64,000 nt of DNA, taken from assembly GCF_001522865.1 (NCBI RefSeq), contig NZ_LOWB01000021.1:372001-436000 (forward strand). Reading direction: 5' to 3'. The stretch is from Burkholderia sp. TSV86. Lineage in GTDB: Bacteria > Pseudomonadota > Gammaproteobacteria > Burkholderiales > Burkholderiaceae. Both the position numbers and the translations under genes were made by a program. This document shows, one piece after another, positions 56,047-64,000 of this stretch; within the stretch, counting starts at the first letter, position 1; every line of letters begins with the position of its first letter. The notes under the pieces were generated by a model, which worked only from the letters and a program-made list of their open reading frames with translations, was not told where the DNA came from and ran no database searches.

Positions 56047-57111
56047 TCAGCGCACGACTTGCGCCAGTTCGCCCGACTTATAGCGCTCGGCAATCTTGTC
56101 GAGCGGCACCGGCTTGATCTTGCCTGCCTGACCTTCGCAGCCGAACGCGACGTAACGCGCGACGCAGATCTTCTTCGCCGCTTCGCGCGCCGGCTTCAGG
56201 TAGTCGCGCGGATCGAACTTTGCCGGATTCTCGACGAAATAGCGGCGAATCGCAGCCGTGATCGCCAGGCGCAGGTCGGTGTCGATATTGATCTTACGCA
56301 CCCCGTGCTTGATCCCTTCCTGGATCTCCTCGACGGGCACGCCATAGGTTTCCTTCAGATCGCCGCCGAACTCGCGGATCTCGGCGAGCAGCTCCTGCGG
56401 CACCGACGACGAACCGTGCATCACGAGGTGCGTATTCGGAATGCGCGCATGGATTTCCTTGATCCGCTCGATTGCCAGAATATCGCCCGTCGGCTTCTTC
56501 GAGAACTTGTACGCACCGTGCGACGTGCCGATCGCGATCGCGAGCGCATCGCACTGCGTCTGCTTGACGAAATCGGCTGCCTGCTCCGGATCGGTCAGCA
56601 GTTGCTCACGGGTCATCGTGCCTTCCGCGCCGTGACCGTCCTCCTTGTCGCCCTTCATCGTCTCGAGCGAGCCGAGCACGCCCAGCTCCGCCTCGACGGT
56701 CACGCCGATCGCATGCGCGAATTCGACGACCTTTCTCGACACGTCGACATTGTATTCATACGACGCGACCGTCTTGCCGTCGGCCTCCAGCGAGCCGTCC
56801 ATCATCACGCTCGTAAAGCCGCTTCTGATCGCCGCCGCGCATACCGCGGGCGACTGGCCGTGGTCCTGGTGCATGACGACCGGAATATGCGGATACGACT
56901 CGACCGCCGCTTCGATCAGATGGCGCAGGAACGGCTCGCCCGCATATTTCCGGGCGCCCGCCGACGCCTGCATGATCACCGGCGCGCCGACTTCGTCGGC
57001 CGCCGCCATGATCGCCTGCACTTGCTCGAGGTTGTTCACGTTGAACGCGGGCAGGCCGTAGCCGTGCTCCGCCGCGTGGTCCAGCAGTTGACGCATTGAT
57101 ACGAGAGGCAT
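56047..57111 (-). CDS. fba: Class II fructose-1,6-bisphosphate aldolase
   Basis: A 354-residue zinc-dependent aldolase of the FbaA/CbbA long type that interconverts fructose-1,6-bisphosphate with dihydroxyacetone phosphate and glyceraldehyde 3-phosphate. It begins [20 protein letters not shown]; the zinc and substrate sites are in [43 protein letters not shown] and KINIDTDLR. Third of the glycolytic genes pgk-pyk-fba on this strand. It has its own gap of 268 bp after pyk, with the pyk terminator in it. Confidence 0.95.
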   Translation of the reverse strand: MPLVSMRQLLDHAAEHGYGLPAFNVNNLEQVQAIMAAADEVGAPVIMQASAGARKYAGEPFLRHLIEAAVESYPHIPVVMHQDHGQSPAVCAAAIRSGFTSVMMDGSLEADGKTVASYEYNVDVSRKVVEFAHAIGVTVEAELGVLGSLETMKGDKEDGHGAEGTMTREQLLTDPEQAADFVKQTQCDALAIAIGTSHGAYKFSKKPTGDILAIERIKEIHARIPNTHLVMHGSSSVPQELLAEIREFGGDLKETYGVPVEEIQEGIKHGVRKINIDTDLRLAITAAIRRYFVENPAKFDPRDYLKPAREAAKKICVARYVAFGCEGQAGKIKPVPLDKIAERYKSGELAQVVR

Positions 57112-57301
57112 TGTGGTACTCCTTGTATGAAAACCTTGCGCCCTGCACGGCGTGCGGCGCGAGCCCCGGCAGGTGAATGAGCGCGGGGAACCGCCGACGC
57201 GGGAGCGTCGAATAGCCGCATTTTATCGCGAAGCGCCGCCGATTCAGACCAAACCAGCATTCGGCGGGCAGTTTGTTACGTCTTCCAGACCGCACTGAAG
57301 C

Positions 57302-57343
57302 GAAAAAAGCAAAAAAATCGCGCGGGGTCGGAAACCCGCGCGA
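57302..57343 (-). terminator. Rho-independent terminator of pyk
   Basis: On the minus strand, a 9-bp stem (TCGCGCGGG/CCCGCGCGA, arms 57335-57343 and 57318-57326) is followed by seven T and then TTTTTT a little later. It lies just after the pyk stop, so fba needs its own promoter in 57112-57300. Confidence 0.9.
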
Positions 57344-57379
57344 TTGGCTCGATCCGGCCCGGGCAAATGCCCGCCGGGC

Positions 57380-58816
57380 TCAGTAATGCTCGCCGACCCG
57401 CACGATCTTCAACGTGTTCGTGCCCCCTGCTTGCCCCATCGGTTCGCCCACCGTCAGCACGACCATGTCGCCATGCTCGACGTAACCGCGCCGCGCGACC
57501 AGTTCAAGCGCCTTTTGCAATGCGGAATCGCGATCGCTGTCGAAATCGACGTGCAGCGGCGTGACGTTCCTGAACAGCGCCATCGCGCGCTCACTGGCGA
57601 CCCGCGGCGTCAGCGCGTAGATCGGCACATGCGTGTAGTGGCGCGACATCCACAGCGCCGTCGCGCCCGATTCCGTCAGCGCGATGATCGCCTTCGCGCC
57701 AAGATGGTATGCGGTGAAAAGCGCGCCCATCGCAATCGACTGATCGATTCGTGTGAACGTGCGGTTCAGAAAATCGCGGTCGAGTTCGACCTGCTCGGAC
57801 TTCTCCGCCTCGACGCAAATGGCCGCCATCGCCTCGATCGTGACGACCGGATACTTGCCCGCCGCCGTCTCGGCCGACAACATCACCGCGTCGGTGCCGT
57901 CGAGCACCGCGTTCGCGACGTCCGACACCTCCGCGCGGGTCGGCACCGGCGCGTGGATCATCGATTCCATCATCTGCGTGGCGGTGATCACGAGCTTGTT
58001 CGATTCGCGCGCCATCCGGATCATCCGCTTTTGCAGCGCCGGCACGGCCGCGTTGCCGACTTCGACGGCGAGATCACCACGCGCGACCATGATCCCGTCC
58101 GATGCGTCGAGAATCTCCTGCAGCGCCGGAATCGCCTCCGCGCGCTCGATCTTCGCGATCATCTTCGGCTTGATGCCGAACGGCGCACCCGCGATGTTCG
58201 CGAGCTGGCGCGCCATTTCCATATCGGTCGCGGTCTTCGGAAACGACACCGCGACGAGATCCGCGCCGAGCGACATCGCGGTGCGGATGTCCTCCATGTC
58301 CTTCGCGGTCAGCGCCGGCGCGGACAGCCCGCCGCCCTGCCGGTTGATCCCCTTGTTGTTCGACAGCTCGCCGCCGACCGTGACCGTGGTGTGGATCTCG
58401 TCGCCCACCACCCGCTCGACCTTCAGCACGATAAGCCCGTCGTTCAGGAGCAGCACGTCGCCCGGCTTCAGGTCGCGCGGCAGCTCCTTGTAGTCGAGGC
58501 CGACCCGCTCGTCGTTGCCGAGTTCGCAGCCAGCATCGAGGATGAACGGCTGGCCGGGCGTGAGCATCGTCTTGCCTGCCTCGAACTTGCCGACGCGGAT
58601 CTTCGGGCCTTGCAGGTCCGCCATGATCGCGATCTCCCGGCCGACCTTGCGCGCGGCGTCGCGAACCATCTCGGCGCGCGCGCGGTGATCGTCCGCCGAA
58701 CCGTGAGAGAAATTGAGCCGCACGACGTCGAGCCCCGCCTGCATCATCTGCAGCAGAACTTCCGGCGAGCTGGAGGCCGGGCCGATCGTCGCGACTATCT
58801 TGGTGGCGCGATGCAT
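57380..58816 (-). CDS. pyk: Pyruvate kinase
   Basis: A 478-residue pyruvate kinase, converting phosphoenolpyruvate and ADP to pyruvate and ATP. It begins with RATKIVATIGPASSSPEVLL, has RLNFSHG, the catalytic-site stretch KMIAKIERAEAI, MVARGDLAVEV and ATQMMESMI, and a C-terminal regulatory domain. Many shadow frames run against it. It starts at ATG 58816 behind GAGGAG, 226 bp after pgk. The gap contains no gene. Confidence 0.96.
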   Translation of the reverse strand: MHRATKIVATIGPASSSPEVLLQMMQAGLDVVRLNFSHGSADDHRARAEMVRDAARKVGREIAIMADLQGPKIRVGKFEAGKTMLTPGQPFILDAGCELGNDERVGLDYKELPRDLKPGDVLLLNDGLIVLKVERVVGDEIHTTVTVGGELSNNKGINRQGGGLSAPALTAKDMEDIRTAMSLGADLVAVSFPKTATDMEMARQLANIAGAPFGIKPKMIAKIERAEAIPALQEILDASDGIMVARGDLAVEVGNAAVPALQKRMIRMARESNKLVITATQMMESMIHAPVPTRAEVSDVANAVLDGTDAVMLSAETAAGKYPVVTIEAMAAICVEAEKSEQVELDRDFLNRTFTRIDQSIAMGALFTAYHLGAKAIIALTESGATALWMSRHYTHVPIYALTPRVASERAMALFRNVTPLHVDFDSDRDSALQKALELVARRGYVEHGDMVVLTVGEPMGQAGGTNTLKIVRVGEHY

Positions 58817-59042
58817 GCAACTCCTCGTCTGACTGAGTAAAAGCGCTGGATGGGTCGCTGCGAGAGCCGAAAGCCATGCGGCCCAGCCGCCGCCGCCTCC
58901 GTCGGTGCGCGCCGGTGCTCGCGCCCGGCGTCGCTTTGTTCGCGCGCGCCGGCTCGCATCGCCGGCGCCGCATCGTCCTGCCTGCCATGTGCATCCGGCG
59001 CGCCTCGCGCGGCCCGCCGGACGCATCATCACGACGCGTGCA

Positions 59043-60236
59043 TCATGCGCGCGTTTCGAGCACCTCGACGGCGGGCAGCTTCTTGCCTTCGAGGAATTCG
59101 AGGAATGCGCCGCCGCCCGTCGAGATGTAACTGACCTTGTCGTGGATGCCGTACTTCGCGATCGCGGCAAGCGTGTCGCCGCCGCCGGCAATCGAGAACG
59201 CGGCCGAATTCGCGATCGCCGTCGCCAGGGTCTTCGTGCCGTTGCCGAACTGGTCGAACTCGAACACGCCAACGGGGCCGTTCCAGACGATCGTGCCCGC
59301 CTTCTCGAGCTGCCCGGCCAGCGCCTTCGCGGTTTCCGGGCCGATGTCGAGCACCAGATCGTCGGGCTCGATCTCGCTCACCTTCTTCACGGTCGCCGCG
59401 GCCGTCGCCGAGAATTCCTTCGCGACGACGACGTCGGTCGGAATCGGCACCGACGCGCCGCGCTTTCGCGCATCGTCGATGATCGCCTTCGCCTCGCCGA
59501 CAAGATCCGGCTCCGCGAGCGATTTGCCGATCGACAGCCCCGCCGCGAGCATGAACGTATTCGCAATGCCGCCGCCGACGATCAATTGATCGACCTTCTC
59601 CGCGAGCGACTTGAGAATCGTCAGCTTGGTCGACACCTTCGAGCCCGCGACGATCGCGACGAGCGGGCGCTTCGGATTGCCGAGCGCCTTGCCGAGCGCA
59701 TCGAGCTCCGCCGCGAGCAGCGGGCCCGCGCATGCGACGCCCGCGTATTTCGCGATTCCGTGGGTCGTCGCCTCCGCGCGGTGCGCAGTGCCGAATGCAT
59801 CGTTCACGTAGATGTCGCAGAGCTTCGCCATCTTCTGCGCGAGTTCGTCCGAGTTCTTTTTCTCGCCCTTGTTCACGCGACAGTTCTCGAGCAGCACGAC
59901 CTGACCGGGCGCGACCGACACACCGTTGTCGACCCAGTTCGCGACGAGCGGCACGTCGCGACCGAGCAGCTCAGCCAGACGCTTCGCGACGGGTGCGAGC
60001 GAATCCTCGGGCTTGAACTCGCCCTCCGTCGGGCGGCCGAGGTGCGACGTGACCATCACGGCCGCGCCCGCGTCGAGCGCCGCCCGGATCGCAGGCACCG
60101 ACGCGCGGATGCGCGTATCTTCGGTGATATTGCCGTGATCGTCCTGCGGCACGTTCAGATCGGCCCGGATAAAGACGCGTTTGCCGGAGAGTTGGCCTTC
60201 GGCGATCAAATCGGTAAGACGCTTGACTTGGCTCAT
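59043..60236 (-). CDS. pgk: Phosphoglycerate kinase
   Basis: A 397-residue phosphoglycerate kinase that makes ATP from 1,3-bisphosphoglycerate. It has the N-terminal [13 protein letters not shown] signature, [21 protein letters not shown] and, at the C-terminal nucleotide site, GGGDTLAAI with [17 protein letters not shown]. It is the first of pgk-pyk-fba on this strand. In many Burkholderiales these glycolytic genes are together, and the purCEK genes follow. Confidence 0.96.
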   Translation of the reverse strand: MSQVKRLTDLIAEGQLSGKRVFIRADLNVPQDDHGNITEDTRIRASVPAIRAALDAGAAVMVTSHLGRPTEGEFKPEDSLAPVAKRLAELLGRDVPLVANWVDNGVSVAPGQVVLLENCRVNKGEKKNSDELAQKMAKLCDIYVNDAFGTAHRAEATTHGIAKYAGVACAGPLLAAELDALGKALGNPKRPLVAIVAGSKVSTKLTILKSLAEKVDQLIVGGGIANTFMLAAGLSIGKSLAEPDLVGEAKAIIDDARKRGASVPIPTDVVVAKEFSATAAATVKKVSEIEPDDLVLDIGPETAKALAGQLEKAGTIVWNGPVGVFEFDQFGNGTKTLATAIANSAAFSIAGGGDTLAAIAKYGIHDKVSYISTGGGAFLEFLEGKKLPAVEVLETRA

Positions 60237-60549
60237 GGGACTGGATGAAGGTTGGTGAAGGAAGGCGCTTCGAACGCGCGCGGGCGGCCGCCGTGAAAGG
60301 CGCCTCGCGCGACCCGCCGGCTTCGCCTGGCCAGGCTCGCGCCGTGCACGCGCGGGAAATTCCGGAAAGGGCCATTCTAGCCGATCCGACTGCCGCGCTG
60401 CCGTCCTGCGGCCATCAGCAGCGACGAATTCCGGCGATCAGGCGGGCGAACGCACAATGGCACCAATGGGCGGCGCGCGGTGCGGCCAGACACCGGCCGC
60501 CGGCATCGCGGCGCCGCGCCGGCGCCCGTTCACGCGCGGCGGCCCGGCG
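60237..60549. other. Intergenic region upstream of pgk
   Basis: A 313-bp gap between azlD and pgk, both on the minus strand. It contains the pgk promoter region and possibly the end of the azlCD transcript, but I cannot point to a clear terminator or -35/-10 pair. No gene is seen. Confidence 0.4.
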
Positions 60550-60873
60550 TCACACCAAAACGCGCAGCAGCGTGAACACCAGCATCCCGACAACGATCGT
60601 GCCGAGCATGCTGCGCCGCCACAGGAACCATCCGAGGCCCGCCACGGCCGCGTAGAAATCGTGATTCGACAGCGCGAACGAAATGCCGGCCGGCGTCTCG
60701 AGCACGTCCGGCAGCACGACCGCGACGAGCGCGGCGGCGGGCGCGTAGCGCAGCGCGCGCTGCGCGCGCTCGGGCAGCACCGTGCGCTCGCCGCCAATCA
60801 GGAACAGCGCGCGCGTGAGCGCAGTGACGAGCGTCATCCCGGCGATCGCGAACCAGATCTGCAGATCGGTCAT
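60550..60873 (-). CDS. azlD: AzlD-family small subunit of branched-chain amino acid exporter
   Basis: A 107-residue membrane protein with three to four helices of the AzlD family, the small partner of AzlC. It begins MTDLQIWFAIAGMTLVTALT and has RALRYAPAAALVAVVLPDVL, the family core. Its ATG overlaps the azlC stop by 4 bp (ATGA), so the two are coupled. AzlCD exports branched-chain amino acids or analogues; this fits the divergent ilvE gene nearby. Confidence 0.87.
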   Translation of the reverse strand: MTDLQIWFAIAGMTLVTALTRALFLIGGERTVLPERAQRALRYAPAAALVAVVLPDVLETPAGISFALSNHDFYAAVAGLGWFLWRRSMLGTIVVGMLVFTLLRVLV

Positions 60874-61628
60874 TCGGCATCCTCCGCGCACGCGCGCCGC
60901 TCGGCGCGAATGCGCCGCCAGTCGGCGCGCTCGACGATCCAGTCCGCGATCACGCCCGCGGCAAGCGCCGCAGCCACCGCGAGCGGCAGCGCGAGCCGGT
61001 ACGGCAACTCGAAGGCGACGAGCGACACGGTTCCCGCAACCGATACGGCCACAAGCGTCGAGCGGTTCGCGATCGCGGACACCATGATCGGAATCAGCGC
61101 GAGCGTGCCGGCAAGCGCGAGCCCCCAGCTATCCGGAAAAATATTCGCGAGCGCGATCCCCGCGAGCGACGACACCTGCCACGACAGCCAGCTCGACAGC
61201 GCCATCCCCCAGAAGTACGCCTCCTTGCCCGGCACCTGCCCCGTCGCAAAGCCCTGCTTCTGGAACAGCAGATAGATCACGTCGCCGTTGAAATAGCCGA
61301 TGGCGAGCCGCCGCCAGAGCGGCAGGTGGGAGAAATGGGGCGCAAGCCCGGCGCTGAAGATCACGAAGCGCGTATTCACCATCGCAGCCGTCAACAGGAT
61401 CGTCCAAACCGGCAGCTTCGCGGCGAACAGCGGCAGCACCGCAAGCTGCGACGAGCCCGCGTAGACGAGAAGCGACATGCCGAGCGCCTGCCCCGTCGTC
61501 AGCACCGACTTGCTCATCGCAATGCCGGTGACGAGCCCCCACGACAGAATCGCCATCAGCGTCGGCGAATAATCGCGGGCGCCTTGGGCGAACGCGAAAC
61601 GGTCGGTGGCGGAAAAGCGGGCGAGCAT
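60870..61628 (-). CDS. azlC: AzlC-family large subunit of branched-chain amino acid exporter
   Basis: A 252-residue inner-membrane protein of the AzlC/YgaZ family with several helices. Family features are FAQGARDYSPTLMAILSWGLVTG-like N-terminus (GARDYSPTLMAILSWG), YAGSSQLAVLPL and MVNTRFVIFSAGL. It works with AzlD, encoded in a 4-bp overlap downstream, in export of branched-chain amino acids. It is divergent from ilvE with 260 bp between starts, so both may respond to leucine or related signals. Confidence 0.88.
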   Translation of the reverse strand: MLARFSATDRFAFAQGARDYSPTLMAILSWGLVTGIAMSKSVLTTGQALGMSLLVYAGSSQLAVLPLFAAKLPVWTILLTAAMVNTRFVIFSAGLAPHFSHLPLWRRLAIGYFNGDVIYLLFQKQGFATGQVPGKEAYFWGMALSSWLSWQVSSLAGIALANIFPDSWGLALAGTLALIPIMVSAIANRSTLVAVSVAGTVSLVAFELPYRLALPLAVAAALAAGVIADWIVERADWRRIRAERRACAEDAE

Positions 61629-61888
61629 CGGATATGGGAAGCGCCTTCGACGCGCAAAGCCGGGCGGCTTGCGCGCGCCGCCGCAATATTGTTGCGCGCT
61701 GCGTGCTGCCGCCCATTATTGTTGCGATGGGATTGATGCGGCGATTATAGCGCCGCCCCCTTGGTCCTGCTGACCGTTGCTCGCGCAAAAACGCTAAAAT
61801 GAGCGTCTTTTCGACGCGGCCGCGTACCGGAGCACACAGGCTGACCGCGCTCGTTTTCCGCGAATACCGCATTCACCGGGAGAAACCT
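61629..61888. promoter_or_regulatory. azlC / ilvE divergent promoter region
   Basis: Two direct repeats ATTGTTGCG (61688-61696 and 61718-61726) lie 30 bp apart (three helical turns) between azlC and ilvE. TAAAAT at 61795-61800 is a likely ilvE -10. The repeats could bind an Lrp-type or other regulator; no regulator gene is adjacent. The ilvE ribosome site GGGAGA is at about 61878-61883. Confidence 0.4.
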
Positions 61889-62812
61889 ATGTCAATGGCC
61901 GATCGCGACGGCAAGATTTGGATGGACGGCAAACTGATCGACTGGCGCGACGCCAAGATCCACGTGCTGACCCACACGCTGCACTACGGCATGGGCGTAT
62001 TCGAAGGCGTGCGCGCTTACCAGACGGCTGACGGCGGCTCCGCGATCTTCCGCCTGAAGGAACACACGAAGCGCCTGCTGAACTCGGCGAAGATCTTCCA
62101 GATGGACGTGCCGTTCGACCAGGAAACGCTCGAGGCGGCGCAACGCGAAGTCGTCCGCGAGAACAAGCTCGAATCGTGCTACCTGCGCCCGATCATCTGG
62201 ATCGGCTCGGAGAAGCTCGGCGTGTCGGCCAAGGGCAACACGGTCCATGTCGCGATCGCCGCGTGGCCGTGGGGCGCGTACCTCGGCGAGGAAGGTCTGT
62301 CCAAGGGCATCCGCGTGAAGACGTCGTCGTTCACCCGCCATCACGTGAACGTGTCGATGGTGCGCGCGAAGGCCTCCGGCTGGTACGTGAACTCGATCCT
62401 CGCGAACCAGGAGGCAACCGCCGACGGCTATGACGAAGCGCTCCTGCTCGACGTCGACGGCTATGTGTCCGAAGGTTCCGGCGAGAATTTCTTCGTCGTG
62501 AACCGCGGCAAGCTGTTCACGCCCGACCTCTCGTCATGTCTCGACGGCATCACGCGCGACACGGTGATCACGCTCGCGAAGGAAGCCGGCATCGAAGTCA
62601 TCGAGAAACGCATCACGCGCGACGAAGTCTATACGGCCGACGAAGCGTTCTTCACCGGCACCGCGGCCGAGGTCACGCCGATCCGCGAACTCGACAACCG
62701 CACGATCGGCAGCGGCGCGCGCGGCCCGATCACCGAAAAGCTGCAAGCGGCGTTCTTCGATGTCGTGTCGGGCAAGAGCGCGCAGCACCAGGACTGGCTC
62801 ACGAAAATCTAA
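61889..62812 (+). CDS. ilvE: Branched-chain amino acid aminotransferase IlvE
   Basis: A 307-residue fold-type IV PLP aminotransferase, the last step in valine, leucine and isoleucine synthesis. Features are HVLTHTLHYGMGVFEGVRAY, CYLRPIIWIGSEKLGV, the region with the PLP lysine (RAKASGWYVNS), and DGYVSEGSGENFFVV. It starts at ATG 61889 behind GGGAGA; an in-frame ATG 90 bp earlier lacks family similarity. It is divergent from azlCD. Confidence 0.96.
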   Translation: MSMADRDGKIWMDGKLIDWRDAKIHVLTHTLHYGMGVFEGVRAYQTADGGSAIFRLKEHTKRLLNSAKIFQMDVPFDQETLEAAQREVVRENKLESCYLRPIIWIGSEKLGVSAKGNTVHVAIAAWPWGAYLGEEGLSKGIRVKTSSFTRHHVNVSMVRAKASGWYVNSILANQEATADGYDEALLLDVDGYVSEGSGENFFVVNRGKLFTPDLSSCLDGITRDTVITLAKEAGIEVIEKRITRDEVYTADEAFFTGTAAEVTPIRELDNRTIGSGARGPITEKLQAAFFDVVSGKSAQHQDWLTKI

Positions 62813-62860
62813 GCGCGCGGCGCGCCGGCGCCGCGTTTCATCGCGATAACGAGAATCCCC

Positions 62861-63058
62861 ATGAGTGAAATCAAGGAAATGCCGCTCATCGAGCTGACGG
62901 CAAAAGATCTGCCCGCGTACTGCCCGAATCCGACGATGCCGCGTTGGAGCGCGCATCCGCGCGTGTTCATCGACGTCACGCACGGCGAAGCGCGCTGCCC
63001 GTACTGCGGCACGCGCTACAAGCTGCGCGACGGCGAAGTCCTGCAAGGCCACCATTGA
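62861..63058 (+). CDS. Small CHCC zinc-finger protein
   Basis: A 65-residue protein with a CHCC-type zinc site: Cys21, His32, Cys46 and Cys49 (ARCPYCGTRYKL). The same fold is found in the NDUFS6 subunit of complex I and in many short proteobacterial proteins placed between ilvE and waaF. It follows ilvE by 48 bp and is probably in the same transcript. Role unknown; conserved and clearly coding. Confidence 0.88.
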   Translation: MSEIKEMPLIELTAKDLPAYCPNPTMPRWSAHPRVFIDVTHGEARCPYCGTRYKLRDGEVLQGHH

Positions 63059-63197
63059 GCCGCGGCCGGCCGGCTCACGGCCCCCGCGCCCGGCGCGGCG
63101 CGATCGGCCGGGCCGGCTCGCGCCGCCGCCCCGTTTCCCACAACCCGAGCACGGCGCACGCGCGCCGCGTTTCATCACGACATCGGAAATCGACCTG

Positions 63198-64000
63198 ATG
63201 CGTCGAGCGTTGGTAATCGCACCGAACTGGATCGGTGACGCATTGATGGCGCAACCGCTCTTTGCGCTACTGAAAAAACTGCATCCCCGCATCGTCATCG
63301 ACGCCGTGGCGCCGGCATGGGTCGCGCCCGTGCTCGAGCGCATGCCCGAGATTCACGATGTCCATGCGACCGATCTCGCACATGGCAAGCTGCAGCCGCT
63401 GCGGCGCTGGCAGCTCGCCAGCGACTTGCGCGACGTCGGCTACGATGCCGCTTACGTGCTGCCGAATTCGCTGAAATCGGCGCTGATTCCATGGATGGCA
63501 GGCATTGCGCTGCGGATCGGCTATACCGGCGAGCATCGCTACGGCCTCCTGAACGTGCGCCATGCGAACCCCGCGAAGGCCCGGGACGCACGCCCGCCGA
63601 TGGTCGAGCATTACGCGGCGCTCGCATACGCGCCCGGCGCGAAGCTGCCCGACGCGCAAAAAACGCTGCCGCCGCCGCGCCTGGACGCCGATCTGAACGA
63701 GACGGCGCGCGTCTGCGCGCGCTTCAACCTCGATACACGCAAACCGCTCATCGTGTTCTGCCCGGGCGCCGAATACGGCCCGGCAAAGCGCTGGCCGCCC
63801 GAGCATTTCGCGGCGCTGGCGCAAAGCGTGAGCCAATCGTTCCCCTATACGCAGATCGTCGCGCTCGGCTCGCCGAAGGATGCAGCCGCCGCGCAGGCCA
63901 TCGCCGAGCGCGCGCCGAACGTGAAAAGCCTGTGCGGCCAGACTTCGCTGTCCGAAGCGTGCGCGCTGATCGCGCGCGCCAACGCGGTTGTCACCAACGA
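63198..64000 (+). CDS. waaF: ADP-heptose:LPS heptosyltransferase II WaaF (5' part)
   Basis: The first 267 codons of a glycosyltransferase family 9 enzyme that adds the second heptose to the LPS inner core on the cytoplasmic side of the inner membrane. It begins MRRALVIAPNWIGDALMAQP, the family signature, then contains YVLPNSLKSALIPWMAGI, IGYTGEHRYGLLN and, near the window end, FCPGAEYGPAKRWPPEHFA (ADP-heptose site) and LCGQTSLSEACALI. The gene continues past position 64000. The ATG at 63198 lacks a strong ribosome site but is the family start. Confidence 0.93.
   Translation, partial: MRRALVIAPNWIGDALMAQPLFALLKKLHPRIVIDAVAPAWVAPVLERMPEIHDVHATDLAHGKLQPLRRWQLASDLRDVGYDAAYVLPNSLKSALIPWMAGIALRIGYTGEHRYGLLNVRHANPAKARDARPPMVEHYAALAYAPGAKLPDAQKTLPPPRLDADLNETARVCARFNLDTRKPLIVFCPGAEYGPAKRWPPEHFAALAQSVSQSFPYTQIVALGSPKDAAAAQAIAERAPNVKSLCGQTSLSEACALIARANAVVTN

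Overview
The window is a GC-rich (about two-thirds G+C), gene-dense chromosomal segment from a betaproteobacterium. Gene content and order point to Burkholderia, most likely the pseudomallei/thailandensis group. The main pointers are a TetR-controlled BpeAB-OprB type RND pump, a kynBUA cluster with a divergent Lrp-type kynR, an ilvE / small CHCC zinc protein / waaF order, and a pgk-pyk-fba-purCEK-tsaC run. This is housekeeping plus metabolic chromosome. I see no rRNA, tRNA, CRISPR array, insertion sequence, integrase or phage gene.

Layout. 1-1.0 kb: 5' part of msrA and a flavin reductase. 1.0-4.7 kb: aerobic tryptophan-to-anthranilate module (kynR divergent from kynB-kynU-kynA). 5.2-9.5 kb: D-arabinitol/mannitol arm of a polyol regulon (dalD, xylB, SorC-type regulator). 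9.8-13.0 kb: an exported HAD phosphatase and a secreted LIP-family lipase. 13.1-21.7 kb: an eight-gene minus-strand polyol operon (SDR dehydrogenase, PfkB kinase, GatZ/KbaZ-family protein, binding protein, two permeases, HAD phosphatase, ATPase). 22.1-25.3 kb: zur-znuA-znuC-znuB. 25.6-29.3 kb: glutathione-dependent formaldehyde oxidation pair and a second FGGY kinase. 29.7-31.0 kb: NCS2 purine permease. 31.4-38.5 kb: oprB-bpeB-bpeA with divergent bpeR. 38.6-41.3 kb: isochorismatase-like hydrolase, GlxA-type regulator, CoxG-like protein. 41.8-46.2 kb: response regulator, sensor kinase, DegP protease and a small secreted protein. 46.4-51.8 kb: PBP4, a fatty acid hydroxylase-superfamily membrane protein and two tandem SGNH lipoproteins. 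52-60.2 kb: tsaC, purK, purE, purC, fba, pyk, pgk. 60.5-64 kb: azlCD, divergent ilvE, zinc protein and the start of waaF.

Most interesting reading. The two polyol arms, 16 kb apart and transcribed away from each other, carry the same 31-bp two-half-site inverted motif upstream of their first genes (5225-5255 and 21681-21711). This suggests one regulon, probably under the SorC-type regulator at 8575-9522. The minus-strand operon has a PfkB kinase and a GatZ/KbaZ (PF08013) protein but no GatY/KbaY aldolase. That fits the known D-tagatose 6-phosphate 4-epimerase route (polyol to tagatose to tagatose-6-P to fructose-6-P) better than an aldolase complex.

Other points of note: an AcrR-like 24-bp palindromic operator between bpeA and bpeR; a histidine-rich tail on ZnuC paired with a binding protein lacking a His loop; an SGNH paralogue that lost the block III asparagine; and hairpin-forming repeats in the dalD leader.
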